Shown here: positions 8,259 through 16,548 of the stretch, piece after piece
Layout: the number at the start of each line of letters is the position of its first letter
Numbering within the stretch: the stretch's first letter is position 1
Assembly (NCBI RefSeq): GCF_007830545.1
Contig: NZ_VLLF01000002.1
Coordinates: 248,001 to 312,000 of the forward strand
Length of the DNA: 64,000 bases
DNA from: Roseibium hamelinense
Lineage (GTDB): Bacteria > Pseudomonadota > Alphaproteobacteria > Rhizobiales > Stappiaceae
Direction of reading: 5' to 3'
Made by a program: the position numbers and the translations under genes
The notes under the pieces: model-generated
Database searches by the model: none
Told to the model about the DNA's origin: nothing
What the model saw: the letters and a program-made list of their open reading frames with translations, nothing else

Positions 8259-9209
8259 ATGGGCAAAGCAATGGTGAGTGTTCGGGCTATTTTGATAGCT
8301 GGACCGACAGCAAGCGGCAAGTCGGCCTTGGCGCTGGAATTGGCAGAACGTCTTGATGGCGTGATTGTGAATGCCGATTCCATGCAAGTGTATGCCGAAT
8401 TGCGTGTCTTGACCGCCCGCCCGAATGAGCAGGACACAAAACGAGCAGCGCATCGGCTGTATGGTTTCGTGCCGGCTTCAACAGCCTTTTCAACCGGCGA
8501 CTGGCAGCGCTCTGCAAAGCGGGAAATCGAGGCCATTTGCGCGTCCGGCCGGCTGCCGATTGTCGTGGGCGGCACCGGTCTGTATTTCAAGGCATTGACC
8601 GGCGGGTTGGCAAAGGTCCCGGACATTGACCCAGCTGTTCGCCTTGAATGCCGGCAGCTGGCCGAAGAAGGCGGCACCGCTGCAGTTCGCGCGGCCTTGG
8701 CGGGTCTTGATCCTGAAGCTTCGAACACTCTTGAAGACCTGCAGCGGCTGACCCGCGCTCTGGAAGTCGTCCGTTCGACCGGCCGTCGCCTTGCTGACTG
8801 GCAACAAGAAGCTCATGGTGCACCAGTCTTGGATGAAACCGGGACTGCGCAATTGGTTCTCGCGCCGCCGCGGCCCTGGTTGCACGCGCGTATCCGGCAG
8901 CGGGCAGAGATTATCCTGGGGGAGGAGGGCCTTTCCGAGGTCTGCAAGCTGCTGGACATGGATTTGCCGGCAACTCTCCCGGCCATGCGGGCTATTGGTG
9001 TGTCCGAGGCGGCAGCTCTCTTGAAGGCGGAGTTATCAGCCGGCGAGGCAGCGGAACAGTTGACTATCTCGACGCGCCAGTATGCCAAGCGGCAAGAGAC
9101 GTGGTTTCGAAATCAGATGGGCCATTGGCCAAGGCTCGATCCGTCACAAAACTGTTCACAGGCTTTGGCGATTGATTTCATGCGCAAAATTGAACAAGCC
9201 TATCCCTGA
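8259..9209 (+). CDS. miaA: tRNA dimethylallyltransferase
   Basis: Adds a dimethylallyl group to A37 of tRNAs that read UNN codons. The 316-residue protein has the P-loop AGPTASGKSALA (about residues 14-25), the ADSMQVY substrate motif and the VVGGTGLYFKAL motif. ATG 8259 is used; ATG 8271 (MVSVRAIL) is an alternative of similar quality. Divergent from serB with 21 bp between starts, so the two promoters must overlap coding sequence, and co-regulation is possible. Confidence 0.94.
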   Translation: MGKAMVSVRAILIAGPTASGKSALALELAERLDGVIVNADSMQVYAELRVLTARPNEQDTKRAAHRLYGFVPASTAFSTGDWQRSAKREIEAICASGRLPIVVGGTGLYFKALTGGLAKVPDIDPAVRLECRQLAEEGGTAAVRAALAGLDPEASNTLEDLQRLTRALEVVRSTGRRLADWQQEAHGAPVLDETGTAQLVLAPPRPWLHARIRQRAEIILGEEGLSEVCKLLDMDLPATLPAMRAIGVSEAAALLKAELSAGEAAEQLTISTRQYAKRQETWFRNQMGHWPRLDPSQNCSQALAIDFMRKIEQAYP

Positions 9210-9387
9210 TTGTGCGCCGCAACGTAAGTTACGCGTGAAATCCTCTGGATTATCCTTTATTGTTGCCAGCAATAATCATTGGGTCCGAAGCCCGGTAGCG
9301 AGTGAATGCGCCTTTTGGTTGTATTCACTTGGATGGCAGGTCCGCCTGTCCGCAAATGTAGTGGGGTCGGGGCCAAGGGAGGCAGAG

Positions 9388-9930
9388 GTGCAACACTTGG
9401 TTATGCAGAACGGCTCCGTGCGTCTTGAGCAGTTTCAAAAAGACGACGTGGACCTTGTCCGCAATCTTTGGTCGGATCCCCGCGTAGCGCGGTTTTTGTC
9501 GTCTGACGACAATGCATGGTCGTGCGACGCAGCAGAGACATTTGTTGCAGACGCGATCGCCGATCAGGAAAGGCACGGGTTTTCAAGATGGAAAGTCGTC
9601 ACAGTGTTCGGCGAATTAATTGGCTGGGCAGGTTTTGCCATCCTCGATGAAACTTCAGAAGTCGAGCTCGACTATTGTTTTTTCTTGGACGCAATTGAGG
9701 ATGACCCGGGCATGCCCGAACGGATCTCCCGCGACTTGATCGACTGGTTTTTTGAGAACACGTATTTCTCGCATCTGGTCTCGGTTGTCCGCACGGACAA
9801 CAGGATGGTCCGCAACGTCATGCTCGAATGCGGCTTCTGTTATCGGGAGAGCCGGCGGATCAACGGCATGCCATGTGATGTGTTCCAAATGCTCAGTCCG
9901 TCGATGCAGAGCTTTGTTTTGTCCGCCTGA
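9388..9930 (+). CDS. GNAT-like acetyltransferase (tandem paralogue 1)
   Basis: 180-residue protein resembling RimJ/RimL-type GNATs: WSDPRVARFL near residue 30, LIGWAGFAIL and ETSEVELDYCF in the central strand region, and a C-terminal VRTDNRMVRNVML helix. The acceptor is unknown. GTG 9388 is chosen because AAGGGAGG (9375-9382) lies 5 bases upstream; ATG 9403 is an alternative. The next gene encodes a clear paralogue of identical predicted length, so a local duplication occurred. The 178 bp after miaA contains no other gene I can support. Confidence 0.75.
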   Translation: MQHLVMQNGSVRLEQFQKDDVDLVRNLWSDPRVARFLSSDDNAWSCDAAETFVADAIADQERHGFSRWKVVTVFGELIGWAGFAILDETSEVELDYCFFLDAIEDDPGMPERISRDLIDWFFENTYFSHLVSVVRTDNRMVRNVMLECGFCYRESRRINGMPCDVFQMLSPSMQSFVLSA

Positions 9931-10115
9931 GCGAGGCAGGGGGAAACGCCTGTGCCGCCGGTGCAATCTGGGCGGGTTCGGCGGCGCGATCACAATTAAG
10001 GGAAAAACCTGATCCCCAAAAAGATCATTGAATTGTCGCATATGGCACACATATCCCTGCTAGCTCTCGCAGCCGCAGGGTGGGGAAGCCAAGAGACAAC
10101 ACAGTGGAGGGTTCT

Positions 10116-10658
10116 GTGCAAAGTTTCTCGCGAGTGGCTGGTGAATACAGGCTGGTTCCGCTCGAACCGACCGATGTATCCGACATGGCTGCATTGTTGA
10201 GCCAGCCACGCTTGTGTTCCAGGAATGGGATGACCGAGCGCATGGTCGATACCGAAATGTGCCTGCGGCGATTAAGTTCAGCCTTGGAAACGCGAAGCAC
10301 ATTCGGCTTGCAAACATGGAAAGTGCTGGCTAACGACGGCACGCTGCTTGGCCTGAGTGGGTTCTCTGTTATGGAGGAGACGTCTGAGGTCAATCTAACC
10401 TACTGCTTTTCCGAGCATGCGCTTAAAGTAGACCCAAAGATCGCGCATGATATCTGCAAAGACGTGATCGACGTATTTTTTGACAGTACGTACTTTACGC
10501 ATCTCGTGTGTCTGGCGCGGCGCGGAGACGAAAAGCTCGCGGCACACCTGAAAGAGCTGGAGTTCTCTTTCCGCGAAACCCGGCAAATTGCCGGTGAAAC
10601 GGTCGACGTCTATCAGGTGCTCAGCCCGATCGTTGCCGGCTATCTGAAAGCGGGCTGA
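10116..10658 (+). CDS. GNAT-like acetyltransferase (tandem paralogue 2)
   Basis: 180-residue paralogue of the preceding gene. They share ETSEVNLTYCF, the STYFTHLV / NTYFSHLV segment and the ending VYQVLSP / VFQMLSP. GTG 10116 is chosen because GGAGGG (10106-10111) precedes it and because it aligns start and length exactly with paralogue 1 (both begin V-Q); GTG 10080 is also open. The canonical pyrophosphate loop R/Q-x-x-G-x-G/A is weak in this copy, so it may have diverged in activity. Confidence 0.7.
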   Translation: MQSFSRVAGEYRLVPLEPTDVSDMAALLSQPRLCSRNGMTERMVDTEMCLRRLSSALETRSTFGLQTWKVLANDGTLLGLSGFSVMEETSEVNLTYCFSEHALKVDPKIAHDICKDVIDVFFDSTYFTHLVCLARRGDEKLAAHLKELEFSFRETRQIAGETVDVYQVLSPIVAGYLKAG

Positions 10659-10845
10659 TAGCGGTTTCTGGTTGTCCTGCTCTGGCTGCACGACTATGTC
10701 GGCTGGACCTTGCGCGGCTGGCTTTACTGTAGCTATGGAAATAAAAACGGCGCCCGAACACCTGCGCGTCAGGTCTTGCGGGCCTCTACCTATTTTACGC
10801 GTTGCAACAAGGGGTGTCCGTTCGGCGCCCAATACGCGCGGTGTA

Positions 10846-12057
10846 TCAGCTTTTGACCCTTGACCACGCTTCCAGCATGTCGCGCGCCTTTTTAGGGCCG
10901 AATGTCAATTCGTAAAAATCAAACAGGTCCGGTCGTATCGAAGCGAAAAAATAGCAAAAATGCAGTTTGAAAAACCGATAGCGCAGGTGATTGAGCAGTT
11001 CTTTGGGCATCCTGTCGGGAATGCGTGCGCTATACCGTCTCGGTTCCGGGCGGGTCTCCGTGTTTGACAGCATGGTGGCATAGCGTGCGACAGGTGGTGT
11101 GCGTCCCCCACAAATCGGATCGTGCGGGGAGTAAATATCTGTCCAGTCGACATCCGACCGGGCCACGGCCGACATTGCTTCGCTGAAGCTGCCCTGGTTT
11201 CCAAAGCCGCCCAAACAGTCGAATGCGGGTCCAAGCGTTACAAATGCAAAGCCACCGCGGCGCTGTCCGAAACCGGGCCGACGCTGCAATATGGCAGCGA
11301 GAATGTAGATTGCAACAAAGGTTCCGCAGCTATGCGATACGAAAACGATCTCCTCGTCGGCGTCTGCCTGTGCCTCCAAGGCCACGATTTTTTCTGCAAA
11401 CTCTTCGATCTTTGATTGCATCGGTCCGTGTTTTTGGTGCGCCAGCCGGGCCATGAAATGCCAGCTGTTGATCAGATAGCGGAGATATATGCGAGGCTCC
11501 AACCAAGACATGAACCGTTGGAATGCCGCGATCCACAAACAGCTTGCACCGACTACAATTGCCCCGGCGAAAAGGCCTGACGTCTCATCCGGCAGCAGGG
11601 AATTTGCAAGGCGAAAGGCCGGAATAGCGAAAAGCAGCGGCGGTACAAATGCGACAAGAATCCAGAGCACGAGACCAACCGCAGGATACAGACAGAACAG
11701 ACCATGCGCCCAATTGCTTTTAAGCACCGCGCGATATCCGTCCGCCCTGGCATAAAGCCAGAACGACCTGATTGCATCGACTGCCATACGTGGCCAGGAA
11801 CGCTGAAAATCCGGCTTGATAACATCGCGCCAACCAAGCTGCAGAAAGCGGGCCGTTACAGGTCCGGACGGCCATTCCACTTGCACCTCCCATTTCGCCG
11901 ATGCAAGTTGGCACGCGGGGCGGTCCTCAAGATCGCTCAGCGCGCCGGTAATCCGCCTCAGTTTCAAAAAGGCGGAAAACTCGCGATTGATCAGGCCGAA
12001 GGTCTGTTTGACGGGGCGAATATCGTACCCGGGGCAATAGATGACAAGACGTTTCAA
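10846..12057 (-). CDS. membrane-associated alpha/beta-hydrolase-like protein
   Basis: 403-residue protein that I can place only by fold. The N-terminus MKRLVIYCPGYD looks like the first strand of an alpha/beta hydrolase, two strongly hydrophobic segments occur at about residues 120-150 and 158-180, and the sequence FVSHSCGTFVA (about 245) gives a G-x-S-x-G-like nucleophile elbow in the variant S-H-S-C-G. A His in YSPHDPICGG could serve in the active site. It is a single gene between the acetyltransferase pair (convergent) and leuA (same strand). Substrate unknown; lipase or esterase is a guess. Confidence 0.55.
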   Translation of the reverse strand: MKRLVIYCPGYDIRPVKQTFGLINREFSAFLKLRRITGALSDLEDRPACQLASAKWEVQVEWPSGPVTARFLQLGWRDVIKPDFQRSWPRMAVDAIRSFWLYARADGYRAVLKSNWAHGLFCLYPAVGLVLWILVAFVPPLLFAIPAFRLANSLLPDETSGLFAGAIVVGASCLWIAAFQRFMSWLEPRIYLRYLINSWHFMARLAHQKHGPMQSKIEEFAEKIVALEAQADADEEIVFVSHSCGTFVAIYILAAILQRRPGFGQRRGGFAFVTLGPAFDCLGGFGNQGSFSEAMSAVARSDVDWTDIYSPHDPICGGRTPPVARYATMLSNTETRPEPRRYSARIPDRMPKELLNHLRYRFFKLHFCYFFASIRPDLFDFYELTFGPKKARDMLEAWSRVKS

Positions 12058-12173
12058 ACTTCCGGTATCTCGTTTTCGGGCGCAGTGCCGGCTGGACGCG
12101 GCGTCCTCGCGCCCATGTATGTAATCCGCATCACGAAAACACCAGTTCTTCCTGTCCTGTGAGCGCGACGAAT

Positions 12174-12205
12174 ATGGCCGGGTTGCGACGCCACCGCCCG
12201 GCCAT
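12174..12205. terminator. hairpin downstream of leuA
   Basis: ATGGCCGGG (12174-12182) pairs with CCCGGCCAT (12197-12205) over a 14-base loop. The T-run (GCCTTTTT) lies on the plus-strand side, while leuA reads on the minus strand, so for leuA this would be an imperfect terminator. No plus-strand gene needs it. Confidence 0.4.
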
Positions 12206-12222
12206 GCCTTTTTGGTCCAAGC

Positions 12223-13773
12223 TTAGACTGCCTGAAGCGCGCCTGGGTTCGACCCTTGCTGGCGCAGGGCGAGCTTGTTCATTGCCGAAACGTAGGCTCT
12301 CGCCGACGCGACTAGCGTATCGGTATCCGCGCCTTTGCCGGTGGAGATCCGGCCATTGGCCTCCAGCCGGACAGACACTTCTGCCTGAGCATCGGTGCCT
12401 TCAGTGACGGCATGAACCTGGTAGAGCTGCAGCGTTGCCTCGTGCGGGCAGATGGCTTTGATCGCGTTGAACGTCGCATCGACCGGGCCGTCGCCGGTCG
12501 CCTCGCGGGTTTCGTGCTTGCCGTTGACATCCATGGTCAAAATCGCCTTCTGCGGTCCGCCGGTTCCGGCAATGACCGTCAACGCAATAACCTTTGTGTT
12601 TTCTCCGGCGATTGCGATTTCGTCCTCGACCAGGGCTTCAATATCTTCGTCATAAACGTGTTTTTTGCGGTCGGCGAGATCCTTGAACCGCCGGAAAGCT
12701 TCCTGCAGTGCGTTGTCACCCAGATCGTACCCCAACTCACGCAGCTTGTCCTTGAAGGCGTGGCGGCCGGAGTGCTTGCCCATCACCAGAGAAGTTGCCT
12801 TAACCCCCACATCTTCGGGACGCATGATTTCATAGGTTTCCGCGTTTTTCAGCATTCCATCCTGGTGAATGCCGCTCTCATGGGCAAACGCATTCTTGCC
12901 GACGATGGCCTTGTTGTACTGAACAGCGAAGCCGGACGCGCCAGACACCAGCTTGGAGGCGCGCATCAGGAATTTCGGGTCCACCTGACACGTATAGGGC
13001 AGGGCATCGCTTCGGGTGCGGATGGCCATGACAATCTCTTCCAGGGATGCATTGCCTGCACGCTCGCCGAGCCCGTTCACCGCGCATTCGATCTGGCGTG
13101 CGCCGCCAGCGACACCGGCCAGCGAATTCGCGACCGCAAGGCCCAGATCATTGTGAGTGTGAACAGAGAAGATCGCCTGATCGGAATTGGGCACTCGCTC
13201 GATGATATCCTCGAACATTTTCTTGTATTCATCAGGCGTGGCATAGCCGACTGTGTCGGGCAAATTGATGGTCGTTGCGCCGCAGCGGATCGCTTCTTCA
13301 ACGCACCGGCACAGATAGTCGAGCGGTGTGCGGGTTGCGTCCATCGCCGACCATTCCACATCGTCGATCAGATTACGGGCGCGCGTCACTGTGTCGGTAA
13401 CAATTTCAAGAACCTGTTCCTGGGTCTTGTTCATCTGATATTTCAGATGGATCGGCGAGGTCGAAACAAAGGTGTGGATCCGGCCATGCTTGGCGTGCGT
13501 GACGGCGTCGCCGCACCGGTCAATGTCGGCATGGATCGCACGTGCCAAGCCGGCGATCACCGAATTCTTTGAATTGCGGGCGATCTCGCTGACCGCTTCA
13601 AAGTCGCCGTTGGAGGCGATCGGAAAGCCAGCCTCAATGATATCAACGCCCATCTCATCGAGAATTTCGGCGATCTGTAATTTTTCTTCCAGCGTCATGG
13701 ACGCGCCAGGCGACTGCTCGCCGTCGCGCAAGGTCGTATCAAAGATCCGGACCTGATTGGAATTGGTGGTCAT
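12223..13773 (-). CDS. leuA: 2-isopropylmalate synthase
   Basis: First committed enzyme of leucine synthesis, condensing acetyl-CoA with 2-oxoisovalerate. The 516-residue protein shows the DTTLRDGEQSPG motif at the N-terminus, the metal-binding SVHTHNDLGLAV region, NGLGERAGNASLEE, and a C-terminal LeuA regulatory domain (about 390-510) that confers leucine feedback inhibition in the family. ATG 13773 is preceded by AAGGAAAA. A leucine-rich leader peptide with a possible RNA stem lies 140-240 bp upstream, so control by leucyl-tRNA supply is likely. Confidence 0.96.
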   Translation of the reverse strand: MTTNSNQVRIFDTTLRDGEQSPGASMTLEEKLQIAEILDEMGVDIIEAGFPIASNGDFEAVSEIARNSKNSVIAGLARAIHADIDRCGDAVTHAKHGRIHTFVSTSPIHLKYQMNKTQEQVLEIVTDTVTRARNLIDDVEWSAMDATRTPLDYLCRCVEEAIRCGATTINLPDTVGYATPDEYKKMFEDIIERVPNSDQAIFSVHTHNDLGLAVANSLAGVAGGARQIECAVNGLGERAGNASLEEIVMAIRTRSDALPYTCQVDPKFLMRASKLVSGASGFAVQYNKAIVGKNAFAHESGIHQDGMLKNAETYEIMRPEDVGVKATSLVMGKHSGRHAFKDKLRELGYDLGDNALQEAFRRFKDLADRKKHVYDEDIEALVEDEIAIAGENTKVIALTVIAGTGGPQKAILTMDVNGKHETREATGDGPVDATFNAIKAICPHEATLQLYQVHAVTEGTDAQAEVSVRLEANGRISTGKGADTDTLVASARAYVSAMNKLALRQQGSNPGALQAV

Positions 13774-13868
13774 GGCGTTTTTCCTTACCCTTGATCGCTG
13801 CCCGGACAGTTTTAGCCATCAGGGTCCCGGCGCGATCTTGTCATGTCAAGATTGTGTTGCGCTTTTCT

Positions 13869-13920
13869 CCCCTGAGTGCCCGTCCTTCAAAATTCAAACG
13901 GATCAGCCGACGCTCAGGGG
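13869..13920 (-). promoter_or_regulatory. predicted RNA stem overlapping the leuA leader stop codon
   Basis: In minus-strand RNA, CCCCTGAG (13920-13913), which contains the leader stop codon, can pair with CTCAGGGG (13876-13869). Further down, ATCTTG and CAAGAT (13835-13852) form a second small hairpin. No U-run follows either stem, so a classical intrinsic terminator is not evident; control could act through Rho or through translation. Confidence 0.45.
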
Positions 13921-14012
13921 CATCTAAGGAGGAGGTCGCCAAGTAGAAGAAGGCCGCCGCGCAGGGGCAGCGCGTCGCTGGAGAACGTGGCAATGTCGCG
14001 TGTTGCGATCAT
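13914..14012 (-). CDS. leucine-rich leader peptide of leuA
   Basis: A 32-codon ORF too short for routine gene calling, about 140 bp upstream of leuA on the same strand. Its end reads GGLLLLGDLLLRCP then TGA: seven of the last twelve residues are leucine, and its final codons lie in a sequence that can fold with a segment downstream. This is the layout of an attenuation leader sensing charged leucyl-tRNA. ATG 14012 is the first start in this frame after the last upstream GTG; its ribosome site is weak. The start could be further upstream, but the leucine run is certain from the sequence. Confidence 0.7.
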   Translation of the reverse strand: MIATRDIATFSSDALPLRGGLLLLGDLLLRCP

Positions 14013-14222
14013 GCGGATAACATCTCGGCCTTCTCGTGTCACGGAAGCGAGTGTGCGCCAGAACCATGACCCCTCGGTAAATCTATATTTCTATTAGATC
14101 AGCTTTTTCACCGATGCAACCGTTCGTTCGGCATTTTGAGCCGCCGCCTGCCACGCTCCCCTTGTTGACACACCGCATCGGTTCGCGAACCCGGCAACTT
14201 TCCGAGGCGTTTTCCTGCTTTA

Positions 14223-15134
14223 TCAGATAAACAACTCGCCGCGGGCAATCAGTTTTGCCTGCCCACCAATGCGCACAGCATGCATCTTGGTGCCGTCAAC
14301 ATCGACTTCCAGATCGATCAGCGATGGACGTCCCATGACAAAACCCTGTTCGATGCGTATGTGGTGCGTGCCGCCTTTCAAGCCATCATAATAGTGGACA
14401 ACGCCTGCGAAGGCTGCCGCGGCCGAGCCTGTCGCAGGGTCTTCCGGAATACCCATATCCGGGGCAAACATCCGAGCCTGAAACGCGCTGTCATGCGATC
14501 TTGTCTCGCGGCAGTAGACATAGGCATCATTGTGTTCATCATGACCGAAACCGGCTTTCCAGCGGGACAGAACCGGTTTGGCCCGCGCCAATGCATCAAG
14601 GTTTCGGACCGGGACGAAATTGAACGGCGAGCCGACTTTGAACCGGCAAGGGTCATGGTTTTCAAATCCGATATCGCTCGGGTCGAGATTGAGCGCTTCG
14701 GCGATCAGCTCGTTGTTTTGTGTCGGACCCGCTGGTTCCGGAAGTCTCGGCACATCGAACTCCGCAAATGCGGCGGCGTTCTGCTTCAGCACCACGGCGC
14801 AGCGAACGACGCCGATATTCTGTTTCAAGACCACGACCGCGTCCTGCTCGCCTTCGATATCACCGAAGCGTTCGGTCGCCAGCAGGATCGCCGTTCCGAT
14901 GGTCGGATGGCCGGCAAACGGCAGCTCGACTTTTGGCGTGAATATCCGCACATTTGCGGAGTGCCCCGGGTTTTCCGGCGGAAACACGAACACGGTTTCC
15001 GACAGATTGAACTCACCGGCGATCGCCAACATTTTCTCGTCGCTCAAACCTTCCGAATCAAGCACCACGGCAAGCGGATTTCCAGCAAGCGGTGTGTTGG
15101 TGAAAACGTCCAGAATGGCATAGCGGCGGCCCAT
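14223..15134 (-). CDS. PhzF family isomerase/epimerase-like protein
   Basis: 303-residue two-domain protein of the PhzF/DAP-epimerase-like superfamily. Visible family motifs are DVFTNTPLAGNPLAVV at the start, the catalytic glutamate in NLSETVFVF (about residue 46), FAGHPTIGTA and the C-terminal DPATGSAAAAF. Apart from phenazine synthesis the family's substrates are mostly unknown, and there are no phenazine genes here, so a specific reaction cannot be given. It stands alone between the leuA leader and the GNAT-Nudix gene, reading on the same strand. Confidence 0.85.
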   Translation of the reverse strand: MGRRYAILDVFTNTPLAGNPLAVVLDSEGLSDEKMLAIAGEFNLSETVFVFPPENPGHSANVRIFTPKVELPFAGHPTIGTAILLATERFGDIEGEQDAVVVLKQNIGVVRCAVVLKQNAAAFAEFDVPRLPEPAGPTQNNELIAEALNLDPSDIGFENHDPCRFKVGSPFNFVPVRNLDALARAKPVLSRWKAGFGHDEHNDAYVYCRETRSHDSAFQARMFAPDMGIPEDPATGSAAAAFAGVVHYYDGLKGGTHHIRIEQGFVMGRPSLIDLEVDVDGTKMHAVRIGGQAKLIARGELFI

Positions 15135-15249
15135 CAGCGCGGTCTCCCTTAAGCAGTCAGGTGAGCTTGTTTGGCGAGTCGCGGCGACTTTGGCACGGAC
15201 AGTTGCGGATCGCCAGCCTCCATCTCATTGGTTCAGTAAACAAATTCTT

Positions 15250-16428
15250 TCAGGAGGATGGTGCATACTGAACAATGGTGGATAAAACATGTGCACCCAG
15301 CGCGCGCGCATAAGGCAGCATACTTGGATCGGTGAGTTCCTCCGGCCGGCGATAGATCTTTATGTCGGAGAGTTCCTGTTCATCGGAAGCTTTGGAATGG
15401 TGTAGTATCTGGGTGCGTAGGCTGTGCGCATTCAGGTCGACAAATATCACTTTGGCAATGGAGATCCGAGGGCCGTCCGACGCTAAGTAAAGTGGTCCTT
15501 CCGTCGTTGTATTCCTGCTGAGCCCGGTTTCCTCTTCCAGTTCACGATAAATTGCCGCCTCAAGATCCACATAACCATCGGCGTCAACATCGCTCGGATC
15601 CAGGTTGCCGCCGGGCGGATAAATCAGCCCGGCTGTCGCTGTGTGAGGCGCCATCACCCCGTAAAGCAGCGCTCCGTCGGAGCTGATCAGGACGGCGGAT
15701 CCGAACAGATTAAAGGCTGAGGCATCAGGAGCCCCCCAGTCCCGCCAGGCGAGATAGGCCGCAAAACTTGTCTCGCAGCAAGTGCCGGCAAAAACGCCCT
15801 TTTTGAAGGTGTATCCGGTGAGCTTGAGAGTGCGGCCGTTCCAGATATGCGGGTTCTTGGCTTGTGCCTGCGCAAAATGCGCAGCAATTGCCTCCGAGTT
15901 GTCTTCCTCGAAATGCCACGGCGCGGTCGAGAGGCGCACCTTCAAGTCCGTCAGGGGATGCACCTGTGGTTCGAGGCGCTTTTCCATTAGTGGCGCCTGC
16001 GCGCCTGGCATGAGCTTGCTCGGTTGCGTGCCTATGGTCGTGTAACCGCAATGTTCATAAAACGGTCCTGCGTGGACGTCGCTCTCCAGATAGACGCGCT
16101 GGCGACCGAGGGTGCGCGCGTGGTCTTCGGCGCGCATCAAGAGCAGCTTGCCCAGCCCGCGCCGCTGGGCTTCGGGGGCGACAAACAGGTGGTCCAGCAG
16201 CAATGTTTTCTCAGCGATCGGTTCGACCGCGAAATAGCCGAGCGCGGTCCCGTCCTGTTCCGCGACGACGACGCTCTGAGCGGCAATTTGTTCTTCGGTC
16301 ACGCTGTCATGAGTTTCGATCAAAGCCAATTGATCCGCTGTGTATCCCCAGGCTGCTTTCGAACGATGCATTAACGTCGTCAAAGTCCGGGCATCTTCCA
16401 GCACGGCCGGGCGTAGTTTGAGCGGCAT
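15250..16428 (-). CDS. GNAT-Nudix fusion protein
   Basis: 392-residue protein with two enzymatic domains. Residues about 1-150 form a GNAT acetyltransferase (FVAPEAQRRGLGKLLL loop; YEHCGYTTIG at its end). Residues about 240-380 form a Nudix hydrolase with the core RELEEETGL, but the Nudix box carries an unusually long acidic insert between GG and the REXXEE part. The start at 16428 (MPLKLRPAVLEDART) matches GNAT N-termini; an upstream extension to 16503 looks non-coding. Chemical partners are unknown; the fusion suggests processing of an acetylatable nucleotide-linked substrate, which is inference. Confidence 0.75.
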   Translation of the reverse strand: MPLKLRPAVLEDARTLTTLMHRSKAAWGYTADQLALIETHDSVTEEQIAAQSVVVAEQDGTALGYFAVEPIAEKTLLLDHLFVAPEAQRRGLGKLLLMRAEDHARTLGRQRVYLESDVHAGPFYEHCGYTTIGTQPSKLMPGAQAPLMEKRLEPQVHPLTDLKVRLSTAPWHFEEDNSEAIAAHFAQAQAKNPHIWNGRTLKLTGYTFKKGVFAGTCCETSFAAYLAWRDWGAPDASAFNLFGSAVLISSDGALLYGVMAPHTATAGLIYPPGGNLDPSDVDADGYVDLEAAIYRELEEETGLSRNTTTEGPLYLASDGPRISIAKVIFVDLNAHSLRTQILHHSKASDEQELSDIKIYRRPEELTDPSMLPYARALGAHVLSTIVQYAPSS

Positions 16429-16506
16429 GAAACAACTTTCAAATCGAAACAGTGCGCAAGGTGCTACAGACCGAATGTGTCTTTGGAAAGAAGCCTCACG
16501 CAAAAC

Positions 16507-16530
16507 AAGGCCGCTGACGGGAGCGGCCTT
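16507..16530 (-). terminator. terminator for the pirin gene
   Basis: AAGGCCGCT (16507-16515) pairs with AGCGGCCTT (16522-16530), 6-base loop. On the minus strand the stem is followed by GTTTTG. It lies 19 bp past the pirin stop codon. Confidence 0.75.
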
Positions 16531-16548
16531 CTAAGGGCATTTGCCATG

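Noticed and set aside
12412-13572. Long open frame antisense to leuA
   Set aside because: It lies wholly inside the strongly conserved leuA coding sequence, and its translation has no motif and no ribosome site. A consequence of GC-biased third codon positions.
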